Below are positions 1 to 6,987 of a DNA stretch of 21,155 nt, one piece after another (within the stretch, counting starts at the first letter, position 1; every line of letters starts with the position of its first letter). The notes below the pieces were generated by a model. It worked only from the letters and a program-made list of their open reading frames with translations, was not told where the DNA came from and did not search any database. Source of the DNA: Limiplasma sp031556335 (lineage in GTDB: Bacteria; Bacillota; Clostridia; Christensenellales; Aristaeellaceae); assembly GCA_031556335.1 (NCBI GenBank), contig JAVBTE010000209.1, positions 1-21,155 on the forward strand. The letters are read 5' to 3'. A program made the position numbers and the translations under genes.

Positions 1-433
<433 letters not shown>

Positions 434-463
434 CCCTTTCCTGCCGGAGCGCCGCCCCGGCCT

Positions 464-949
464 TCATATCTCACGGATTTCGGCAATCATCTTGTCGTTG
501 CTCAGGGCCCGCACCCGCGCGCCCGGGGCAAGCGCCGGCTTGCCTTTCAGGGCATCGTAATACAGCAGGCGTTCGTCCTCCGGATCGTTCCGCTCCCCCA
601 CGTTGATGATCAGGGCGTAGCAGTCCAGCCCGTCCCGCTCCGCGGGCGCGTCGCTCACCGCTTGCAGCACGCCTTCGGTTTCCCGCTTGCGGCCGTCCAG
701 CATATACCCCACATGCACATGATATAGCATCATGGGCCGCAGATAGACCCCGTGGAGGAAAATGAAATATCCTCCGGCCAAAATGGTCCCGGCAGCGGCG
801 GCAATCCAGCCCCACTCCTGGCGGCGGATTTGGCACAGCACAAACACCGCGATGGCAGCCGCCGCCAAAAGCCCGGCAGGCAGCGCGGTAATCAGCCAGC
901 GCTTTTGAAGCTCTTTTTGCACCTGGGCGCGGTCCGCCTCCCTATACAC
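464..949 (-). CDS. Two-helix membrane protein of unknown function
   Basis: I do not recognise the family of this 161-residue protein. Two hydrophobic segments (about residues 19-41 and 46-67) form a membrane hairpin. They follow a charged N-terminus with heptad-like charge spacing (MYREADRAQVQKELQKRW). The remaining ~90 residues are soluble, mixed alpha/beta in character, and carry the acidic stretch GERNDPEDERLLYYD (118-132). The start is GTG at 949, supported by AAGGAGG seven bases upstream; that site overlaps the stop of the preceding OadG-like gene, so the two are translationally coupled. Its place between decarboxylase subunits and the Usp-like gene suggests an accessory or regulatory role around that complex, but this is inference only. 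Confidence 0.7.
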   Translation of the reverse strand: MYREADRAQVQKELQKRWLITALPAGLLAAAAIAVFVLCQIRRQEWGWIAAAAGTILAGGYFIFLHGVYLRPMMLYHVHVGYMLDGRKRETEGVLQAVSDAPAERDGLDCYALIINVGERNDPEDERLLYYDALKGKPALAPGARVRALSNDKMIAEIREI

Positions 950-961
950 GCCGTGGCCTCC

Positions 962-1180
962 TTATTCTTCGCCGCCCTTGTCCTTGGTTTTGATGCGCTG
1001 CATCAGCTTGATGGTCACAAAGAGGATGCCCAGCACCAAAAACACGCCAAGCAGGCCCACGCCGGTGGTCAAAAGCCCTTTGTCGACCAGGGAAAGCCCG
1101 GCAAAGTCACTGTTTTTTACCGTTTCGGCGGCTGCCGTGGCGGCCGCGTCGCTCATGGTGGAAAGCCAATTCATCAGCAT
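962..1180 (-). CDS. OadG-like small subunit of Na+-pumping decarboxylase
   Basis: A 72-residue protein with one membrane helix (about residues 35-60, GLLTTGVGLLGVFLVLGILF) and a short, highly charged C-terminal tail (KLMQRIKTKDKGGEE). This is the architecture of the gamma/delta (OadG, PF04277) subunits that hold together sodium-pumping oxaloacetate, glutaconyl-CoA and methylmalonyl-CoA decarboxylases. It lies 32 bases downstream of the beta subunit gene and has its own GAGGGAG ribosome site before the ATG. The N-terminal ~30 residues are Ala/Ser/Asp-rich. The substrate of the complex cannot be read from this subunit. Confidence 0.75.
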   Translation of the reverse strand: MLMNWLSTMSDAAATAAAETVKNSDFAGLSLVDKGLLTTGVGLLGVFLVLGILFVTIKLMQRIKTKDKGGEE

Positions 1181-1212
1181 TTCGCTCCCTCGTTTCTATC
1201 AAAAGTATGCAG

Positions 1213-2430
1213 TTACTTCACCCAACCGATGAGCATGCTCACCAGGGTAATGACCATGCCGCCCGCCACGATGGAGCCCACCTGGCCCGAAACGTTGGCG
1301 CTGATGGCCTGCATCAGCACAAAGTTGTAGGGATCGTCAACCTTGGCCATTTTCTGAATGACCCGGGCGCTCATGGGGAAGGCGGAAATGCCGGCCGCGC
1401 CCACCATGGGGTTGATCTTGTTTTTGCGAAACAGGTTCAGGAACTTGGCGAACAGCACGCCACCAGCGGTGTCAAACACAAAGGCGAACAGGCCCAGGGC
1501 CATAATCAGCAGCGTGTCCATGCGCAGGAACTTGTCCGCCACCATGGTGGAGCCGATGGTGATGCCCAGCAGCATGGTGACCAGGTTGGCCAGCTCGTTT
1601 TGGGCGGTCTTGTTGAGGCGCTCCAGCACGCCGCACTCCCGCAGCAGGTTGCCGAACATGAGGCTGCCCACCAGCGGCACGCTCATGGGCACGATGATGC
1701 CCGCCACCAGGGTCACCACAATGGGGAACAGAATCAGCGCAACCTTGGGCGCGCGCTGCTCCGTATAGGTCATGCGAATCATGCGCTCTTTTTTCGTGGT
1801 AATGGCGCGAATCACCGGCGGCTGAATGACAGGCACCAGGGACATATAGCTGTACGCCGCCACGGAAATGGGGGCCATATATTTGGCAAGGTCAAAATGG
1901 TTGGCCACATACAGCGTGGTGGGGCCGTCCGCCGCGCCGATGATGCCGATGGCCGCCGCCAGACGGATGATTTCGCTGTCATTGCCCACAATTCCGGGAA
2001 TGACCAGCGGAATGAGGAAAATGGAGACCATGAAGGTGGCGAAAATGCCAAACTGCGCCGCCGCGCCGAAAAAGATCATGGAAGGATCTTTCATCAGGGG
2101 CGAGAAATCGCACATCGCGCCCACGGCGATAAAAATCAAAATGGGGAAAAGCTCGTTCTTGATGCCCGCGTTGAACAGCACGGTCAGGAACCCTTCGCTG
2201 CCCAGCACGCTGGCCGCCATGTTGCCCATGGCGTCCATCACCGGGGGCAGGTTCGCCAAAATCGCGCCAAACCCAATGGGCAAAAGCAGCGCCGGTTCAT
2301 AGTCTTTCCGGATCGCCAGATAGATCAAAATGCCCGCAACCACAAACATCACCAGCGATTTAAGCCCTTCCGGAGTCGCAAGAAACGCCACACCGGAGAA
2401 AAGCTCCTTGAGCAGGGTTTGTACCTCCAC
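1213..2430 (-). CDS. oadB: Sodium ion-translocating decarboxylase beta subunit
   Basis: The 405-residue protein is strongly hydrophobic, with roughly nine to eleven membrane segments, and matches the OadB/GcdB/MmdB family, whose beta subunit couples decarboxylation of a carboxybiotin to Na+ export. Family motifs are intact: GAADGPT (residues 165-171) contains the conserved membrane Asp (D168), and GAAGISAFPMSARVIQ (344-359) is the second ion-pathway motif. The start is GTG at 2430, with AGGAGG eight bases upstream. An in-frame ATG farther out (2502) lies inside the promoter and is rejected. The substrate (oxaloacetate, methylmalonyl-CoA or glutaconyl-CoA) is undetermined, because no alpha/carboxyltransferase or biotin-carrier gene is in the window. 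Confidence 0.9.
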   Translation of the reverse strand: MEVQTLLKELFSGVAFLATPEGLKSLVMFVVAGILIYLAIRKDYEPALLLPIGFGAILANLPPVMDAMGNMAASVLGSEGFLTVLFNAGIKNELFPILIFIAVGAMCDFSPLMKDPSMIFFGAAAQFGIFATFMVSIFLIPLVIPGIVGNDSEIIRLAAAIGIIGAADGPTTLYVANHFDLAKYMAPISVAAYSYMSLVPVIQPPVIRAITTKKERMIRMTYTEQRAPKVALILFPIVVTLVAGIIVPMSVPLVGSLMFGNLLRECGVLERLNKTAQNELANLVTMLLGITIGSTMVADKFLRMDTLLIMALGLFAFVFDTAGGVLFAKFLNLFRKNKINPMVGAAGISAFPMSARVIQKMAKVDDPYNFVLMQAISANVSGQVGSIVAGGMVITLVSMLIGWVK

Positions 2431-2487
2431 AGCCACTTCCTCCTTGAATATATCAAATTTTCCAATACTTCCGGCTTTACCCAGCAT

Positions 2488-2516
2488 ATTATAGCACCCC
2501 ACCCCTGCGGTGTCAA
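2488..2516 (-). promoter_or_regulatory. Perfect sigma-A promoter for the decarboxylase operon
   Basis: On the minus strand, TTGACA (2516-2511) is followed by exactly 17 bases and then TATAAT (2493-2488). Both hexamers match the consensus fully. Predicted transcription begins near 2481, about 50 bases before the GTG start of the beta subunit gene. Confidence 0.85.
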
Positions 2517-2597
2517 AACGAAATGTTCCGCTTTCCTGCCCCTGGCTTGTGCCGGGCTTCCGGTCGTGGTATCATCAAAGCAGCGAAAACACCGTAT

Positions 2598-2626
2598 GAA
2601 AATTTTCCCAGCTTGAAAAATTTCCC
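2598..2626 (+). repeat. Direct repeat upstream of the ECF sigma gene
   Basis: GAAAATTTTCCC (2598-2609) and GAAAAATTTCCC (2615-2626) are near-identical 12-mers spaced 17 bases start to start, in an AT-rich stretch about 40 bases before the sigma gene. A weak promoter-like pair (TTGAAA 2613-2618, 18 bases, TGTATA 2637-2642) overlaps the second copy. This could be a regulator site or the sigma factor's own promoter; neither can be shown from sequence alone. Confidence 0.4.
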
Positions 2627-2667
2627 TTTTTTCAGTTGTATATGTCAGTGAAGGGAGATGAAAACGT

Positions 2668-3156
2668 TTGACGAATGTGCCATCAGAGCTCAATGGCCGC
2701 ATTCAAAGGGCGGTGGCCGCGCATTTGCGCAGCCTCGTCCGCGTGGCCTATACCTACGTGCAAAATATACAGGACGCGGAAGACCTGGCGCAGGATACCT
2801 TCCTCAGCTATCTGAAAAGCGGCCCGAGCTTTCAAAGCGACGAGCACGAAAAAGCCTGGCTGCTGCGGGTATGCATCAACAAAAGCCGAAACCTCCTCAA
2901 AAGTGGCTGGCGCAAAAGCCTAAGCCCCCTGCCGGAGGATTTGGCCACCCTGCCGCCTGAGGAAAGCGCGGTGCTTTCCGCAGTGCTTTCGTTGGAGGAA
3001 AAATACCGCACGCCTGTGCACCTGTATTATTACGAAGGCTATTCCATCGCGGACATTGCCCATGTGCTTCATCTTCCTTCCGCCACCGTGGGCACCCGGC
3101 TGGCCCGGGCCCGGGGGCAACTGAAAACGCAGTTAGGAGGGGCTTTTGATGAATGA
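2668..3156 (+). CDS. ECF-family RNA polymerase sigma factor
   Basis: A 162-residue sigma-70-like protein with only regions 2 and 4, the ECF layout. Region 2 spans about residues 18-82, with the typical core-binding/-10 segment NIQDAEDLAQDTFLSYLK (33-50). Region 4 spans about 103-156, with helix-turn-helix sequence YYEGYSIADIAHVLHLPSAT (121-140) followed by VGTRLARAR. It should direct transcription of a small regulon, including possibly its own operon. The start is TTG at 2668, after a GGGAG site about ten bases upstream; no in-frame ATG lies nearby. Its end overlaps the next gene by eight bases, so it is coupled to a membrane VWA protein that probably controls it. Confidence 0.9.
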   Translation: MTNVPSELNGRIQRAVAAHLRSLVRVAYTYVQNIQDAEDLAQDTFLSYLKSGPSFQSDEHEKAWLLRVCINKSRNLLKSGWRKSLSPLPEDLATLPPEESAVLSAVLSLEEKYRTPVHLYYYEGYSIADIAHVLHLPSATVGTRLARARGQLKTQLGGAFDE

Positions 3157-5122
3157 CCGTTTGTACAAGCAGGCCATGGACCGGCTTCCCATCAGCGACG
3201 ACCTGGAAGCCCGTACGCTTGCCATGCTGAAAGCTTCCTCCGAAGACCCACTGAAGGAGGAAGCGCCCATGACGCAGGAGAAAAAAACCCGGGAAACCCA
3301 ACAAGCGCAGGAAACCCAAACGCCGAACACCCCCCGCAGGAAACCCATCAGCCGCTCCAAGGTCTTTGCCATCGGCAGCGGCGCGCTGGCCGCGGCGGCC
3401 TGCCTGGTTTTGGTGCTAGTGCCGCTATTGCAGCGCCCGTCCGCGTCCTATGAAACCCAACAGGTGGCCGTGGACGTGAACATCGTGCCCCAACCCGCAC
3501 CGCCGGCCGAACCCGGCACGCCCGTCCAAAACGTCGCGAAGCCTCTGGCCACCGGCATGCCCCAGGCTGTCCAGGCCCAGGCGCCCCTGGGCTACGCGGC
3601 CGACGCAGAAATGGACATGATGGCGGAAGCGCAAATGGCTCCCATGGCGGCTTTTGACAGTTACGCCGCTCCGGCCGCCTTCCCCGACTGGAACACGGAG
3701 GAGTACAGCGTCTTTACAGAGAACCGATTCCTTTCCACCCGCACTTCGCCCCTTTCCACCTTTGCCGCGGATGTGGACACCGCCTCTTACGCCAAGCTGC
3801 GCGCCACCATCCTGGAAGGCGGCTGCGTGGTGCCGGACAGCGTGCGCATTGAGGAAATGCTGAATTACTTCACCTATTCCTATGCAAAGCCCAAGGAGGG
3901 CCAGCCCTTCGGCGTTACCACCGAGCTTTCCGCCTGCCCCTGGAACCCGGATAGCAAGCTGCTTCTTGTTGGGCTGCAAGCCAAGGAAGTTCAGCAAGAC
4001 AACATTCCCGCCCAGAACCTGGTGTTTTTGATCGACGTTTCCGGCAGCATGGACGAACCCAACAAACTGCCCCTGGTGAAACGCTCCTTTCAGCTGCTTT
4101 TGGAGGCGCTCCGGCCCCAGGACACGGTTTCCATCGTGACCTACGCGGGCAGCGACACGGTGGTGCTGGACGGGGTGCGCGCCGCGGACAAAACCCGCAT
4201 CATGGCCGCCCTGGACGAAATGTCCGCAGGCGGCGGCACTGCGGGGGCGGCGGGCATCCAAACCGCCTATCAGCTGGCGGAAAAACACTTCCTTCAGGGG
4301 GGCAACAACCGCATCATCCTGGCCACGGACGGCGATTTAAACATCGGCGTCAGCGACGAGGGCTCCCTCACCCGCATGGTGGAGGAAAAGCGCAAGACCG
4401 GCGTATTCCTCAGCGTGCTTGGCTTTGGCATGGGCAACTACAAAGACAACAAGCTGGAAGCCCTGGCGGACAACGGCAACGGCAACTATGCCTATATCGA
4501 CAGCATCTTTGAGGCACGCAAGGCGCTGGTGGAGCAAATTGGCGGCACCTTCCTTACCGTGGCCAAAGACGTAAAGCTGCAGGTGGAGTTCAACCCCGCC
4601 AAGGTAAAGGGCTATCGGCTCATTGGCTATGAAAACCGCACCATGGCCGCCGAGGACTTTTCCAACGACCAGAAGGACGGCGGCGAGGTGGGCAGCGGCC
4701 ACCGGGTAACCGTGCTGTACGAGGTGGTGCCCGCGGACAGCCCCATGAAGATCGACGCCGTGGACACCAAATACCAGACCGCCGTCACCGGCGACAGCAA
4801 GGAATGGCTCACCCTCAGCATTCGCTGCAAAAAGCCAGACGGCGACGTCAGCGATCTGTACACCTACCCCGTGGAGGACAGCGCCCTGGCCCCCACCATG
4901 AGCGACAACCTGCGCTTTGCCTCCGCCGTTGCGGAAGTGGGCATGCTGCTTCGGGGCAGCGAGTTCAAAGGAAGCGCCAGCTATGAGGACGCGCTGAACC
5001 GGCTGCGGGGCACCGCCTCGGTTAGCGGGGACGTATACAAGGAAGAGTTCCAATATATGGTGTCCCTGTTGGCCCGACAAACCCAGATTCCCACTGCCAC
5101 GCCGGAGCCTGTTGTGCCGTAA
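3149..5122 (+). CDS. Membrane VWA/YfbK-like protein with anti-sigma-like N-terminus
   Basis: A 657-residue protein. Residues 1-70 are cytoplasmic and resemble the short N-terminus of clostridial anti-sigma proteins (YKQAMDRLPISDDLEARTLAML). One membrane helix follows (about 72-94), then a Pro/Ala-rich linker (about 112-180). The extracellular part resembles YfbK: a VWF-A N-terminal region (about 185-275), a VWA domain (about 288-465) and a C-terminal DUF3520-like region (about 470-645). The VWA metal site is complete: DVSGS (296-300), T364 in GGGTAG and D394 in ATDGD, so divalent-metal-dependent ligand binding is likely. The ATG at 3149 follows AGGAGG by eight bases; a TTG one codon earlier is less likely. 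Overlap with the sigma gene suggests a signalling pair in which the outer VWA domain senses something and the inner segment restrains the sigma factor. Confidence 0.85.
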   Translation: MNDRLYKQAMDRLPISDDLEARTLAMLKASSEDPLKEEAPMTQEKKTRETQQAQETQTPNTPRRKPISRSKVFAIGSGALAAAACLVLVLVPLLQRPSASYETQQVAVDVNIVPQPAPPAEPGTPVQNVAKPLATGMPQAVQAQAPLGYAADAEMDMMAEAQMAPMAAFDSYAAPAAFPDWNTEEYSVFTENRFLSTRTSPLSTFAADVDTASYAKLRATILEGGCVVPDSVRIEEMLNYFTYSYAKPKEGQPFGVTTELSACPWNPDSKLLLVGLQAKEVQQDNIPAQNLVFLIDVSGSMDEPNKLPLVKRSFQLLLEALRPQDTVSIVTYAGSDTVVLDGVRAADKTRIMAALDEMSAGGGTAGAAGIQTAYQLAEKHFLQGGNNRIILATDGDLNIGVSDEGSLTRMVEEKRKTGVFLSVLGFGMGNYKDNKLEALADNGNGNYAYIDSIFEARKALVEQIGGTFLTVAKDVKLQVEFNPAKVKGYRLIGYENRTMAAEDFSNDQKDGGEVGSGHRVTVLYEVVPADSPMKIDAVDTKYQTAVTGDSKEWLTLSIRCKKPDGDVSDLYTYPVEDSALAPTMSDNLRFASAVAEVGMLLRGSEFKGSASYEDALNRLRGTASVSGDVYKEEFQYMVSLLARQTQIPTATPEPVVP

Positions 5123-5175
5123 GCAGGGGGCGATGAACCGTTTTTATCAAAACCATCGGCGAAATCAGTGGTCAC

Positions 5176-5229
5176 ACCGCCGAAAACGGGCATGATTTCC
5201 GGTTTAAATCATGCCCCTTTGTCGGCGGT
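5176..5229. terminator. Nested hairpin between convergent operons
   Basis: An inner perfect 11-bp stem (GGGCATGATTT 5188-5198 with AAATCATGCCC 5206-5216, 7-base loop) is enclosed by an outer 8-bp stem (ACCGCCGA 5176-5183 with TCGGCGGT 5222-5229). On the minus strand the inner stem is followed by CGTTTTCGG, so it can end the long sugar operon. On the plus strand the following CCCTTTG is a weaker tail. Confidence 0.7.
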
Positions 5230-5234
5230 CTGAG

Positions 5235-5260
5235 GGCCGGCGCCACTTCTGGCGCCGGCC
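5235..5260. terminator. GC-rich 11-bp hairpin, probable bidirectional terminator part
   Basis: GGCCGGCGCCA (5235-5245) pairs perfectly with TGGCGCCGGCC (5250-5260) around a CTTC tetraloop. It lies between the stop codons of the VWA gene and the class II aldolase gene. No clear T-run follows on either strand, so it may stop polymerase only together with the neighbouring hairpin, or serve to protect mRNA 3' ends. Confidence 0.55.
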
Positions 5261-5296
5261 GCTTTGCTCTCTCATTTGCCCGGGCGGTCTCTCCCG

Positions 5297-5959
5297 TTAC
5301 GTTTGTTCCTTTCCATAGGTATGCACAAAACGGTAACGCTCGCTGTCGACGTACTTTTGCGGTATCTCGCGCTGCTTGATGCCGGAGGCGCAGGCGCTTA
5401 AATAGATGCCGCAGGCCTTTTCAATGACGCGAACCGCCAGCTTGGCCTCGGCCATGTCCTTGCCGCAGCCGACCGAGCCGTGGTTGCGCAGCAGCACGCC
5501 GCTTTTTGCGCCGATGGCGGCGGCGGCGGCCATGCCCAGCTGGGCGTGGTGCTCCGCAGGCACATAGTCTTGGCTCAGCGGGATAGCGCCGCCCAAAAAC
5601 TGGGACATTTCCTCTACCAGGCAGGGAACCTCCTGGATGGCCATGGCGGAAGCGGCCATGGCAAAGCTGGTGTGGGCATGGATCACCGCGCCCACTTCCG
5701 GCCGCGCGCGGTAAATTTGCCGGTGCACTTCCTTTTCGGAGGTGGGGTTGCGCTCGCCTTCCAGCTTGTTGCCCTCCAGGTCGATGACCACGATGTCCTC
5801 GGGCTGCATGGCGTCGTACACCACGCGGCTGGGGGTAAGCAGGATTCTGTCCCCGGTCCGGAGGCTGATGTTGCCCCAGGTGCCCATGAAATATTCCATG
5901 GCTTGAAGCTCTAAACAAGTCTCGATGATGAGCCGCCGCTCCGCAAGAAAGCGGTTCAT
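5297..5959 (-). CDS. Class II aldolase (L-fuculose-phosphate aldolase family)
   Basis: A 220-residue protein of the zinc-dependent class II aldolase/adducin family, which cleaves or epimerises sugar phosphates. Key features are visible: GTWGNISLR (26-34, phosphate-binding loop with N30), TPSRVVYDAM (42-51), the catalytic-type glutamate E75 in TSEKEVH, and zinc ligands H94 and H96 (IHAHTS) with H160 (LLRNHGSVG). Length equals that of FucA. The ATG at 5959 follows GGAAGGG by seven bases and overlaps the stop of the kinase gene (ATGA), so the two are coupled; in-frame upstream sequence is a shadow of the kinase gene. As the last gene of the sugar operon it may cleave a pathway intermediate or serve a second substrate. 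The exact substrate is unknown. Confidence 0.85.
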   Translation of the reverse strand: MNRFLAERRLIIETCLELQAMEYFMGTWGNISLRTGDRILLTPSRVVYDAMQPEDIVVIDLEGNKLEGERNPTSEKEVHRQIYRARPEVGAVIHAHTSFAMAASAMAIQEVPCLVEEMSQFLGGAIPLSQDYVPAEHHAQLGMAAAAAIGAKSGVLLRNHGSVGCGKDMAEAKLAVRVIEKACGIYLSACASGIKQREIPQKYVDSERYRFVHTYGKEQT

Positions 5960-6975
5960 CGCTGAACCCTTCCGGATAGATTTCCGCCTGCCAGCTCCCA
6001 TACCTCGCCCAGGGTGGTGAGGTTGAAACCGCCGTATACCGTGTGTTTCAGCGCCGAGGCCGCGCCGGCGAACTCCGCCACGGTTTGAAGGGGCAGGTGG
6101 TGCAAAAGGCCGTAGATGAACCCCGCCGCGAAGGACGCGCCGCCGCCGCCCCGGTCCACCAGCCGGATGTCGTAATGGCGGCTGTGGCAAAACTCCTTCC
6201 CGTCGTAGCAAAGCACCGACCAGCCGTTGTCCGAGGCGGAATAGCTCTCCCGAAGGGTGCAGCCGATGTGGGTGCAGCCATACAGCTCCCGGATGCGCTC
6301 AAACACCTTCCGGTAGCCGTCCAGGTTCAGCTGGCTTCCGGCCACGTCGGTGCCCTCGGGTTTTAGGCCCAGGCACATTTCCGCGTCCTCCTCGTTGCCG
6401 ATGCACACGTCCACCTTTTTCATGATGTCCGTCATAAAGGCCTGGGCCTGGGCCGGGGTCCACAGCTTGCTGCGGTAATTCAGGTCGCAGCTGACGGTGA
6501 CCTTGCGCCTTCGCGCCGCGTCCACGGCCAGGCGGGTCAGAATGCGGGTTTCTTCGGAAATGGCCGGGGTGATGCCCGCGAAGTGGAACCAGTCCGCCCC
6601 CTCAAAGATGGCGTCAAAGTCGAAATCCTCGGGCTTCGCGCTGGCAAAGGAAGAACCGGCCCGGTCGTATACCACCCGGGGCGGCCGCATGGAAACGCCG
6701 GTTTCGTAGATGTTGATGCCAAGCCGCGCCCCGCCCCGGGCCACATAGGAGCAGTCCACCCCCTGGCCCTGGAGGCGGCAGAGGCAGGCGTCGCCCAGGG
6801 CGTTTTGGGGCAGCTTGGTCACATAGCGCACATTTTCGCCGAAACGGGAGAGGGAAGCACCCACAATGGCCTCGTCCCCGTCGTAGATGGCGTCGAAATG
6901 ATCGGTTTGTTCCACCCGCAAAAAGCCGGGCGTCATCAGGCGCAGCATGATCTCGCCCATGGTGACCACTTTCAT
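5956..6975 (-). CDS. kdgK: PfkB-family kinase, 2-keto-3-deoxygluconate kinase-like, degenerate motifs
   Basis: A 339-residue protein aligning end to end, by recall, with Firmicutes KDG kinases: start MKVVTMGEIMLRL, middle SCDLNYRSKLWT (162-173) and NEEDAE, end SGRVQR. The usual role is ATP phosphorylation of 2-keto-3-deoxy sugar acids before KDPG aldolase. Two hallmark sites are altered. The C-terminal motif, normally DRVGGGDSF, reads DRGGGGASF (274-282), putting A280 where the catalytic base Asp belongs. The N-terminal motif, normally GGxEANVA, reads DGDEAIVG (32-39), losing the Asn. The frame is otherwise intact and the surroundings are well conserved. The protein may be a non-catalytic paralogue or have altered chemistry, or the sequence may hold an error. 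ATG at 6975, GGGGGG site upstream. Confidence 0.8.
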   Translation of the reverse strand: MKVVTMGEIMLRLMTPGFLRVEQTDHFDAIYDGDEAIVGASLSRFGENVRYVTKLPQNALGDACLCRLQGQGVDCSYVARGGARLGINIYETGVSMRPPRVVYDRAGSSFASAKPEDFDFDAIFEGADWFHFAGITPAISEETRILTRLAVDAARRRKVTVSCDLNYRSKLWTPAQAQAFMTDIMKKVDVCIGNEEDAEMCLGLKPEGTDVAGSQLNLDGYRKVFERIRELYGCTHIGCTLRESYSASDNGWSVLCYDGKEFCHSRHYDIRLVDRGGGGASFAAGFIYGLLHHLPLQTVAEFAGAASALKHTVYGGFNLTTLGEVWELAGGNLSGRVQR

Positions 6976-6987
6976 TGTGTTCCCCCC

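Noticed and set aside
1207..2616. Long plus-strand open frame opposite the decarboxylase beta gene
   Set aside because: It is rich in His, Gly and Gln in a pattern typical of reading GC-rich coding DNA backwards, and it overlaps a clear membrane protein gene with a promoter and ribosome site.
5960..6211. N-terminal extension of the class II aldolase frame
   Set aside because: It lies within the kinase gene in another frame and lacks family similarity; the ATG at 5959 has a good ribosome site and the ATGA overlap.
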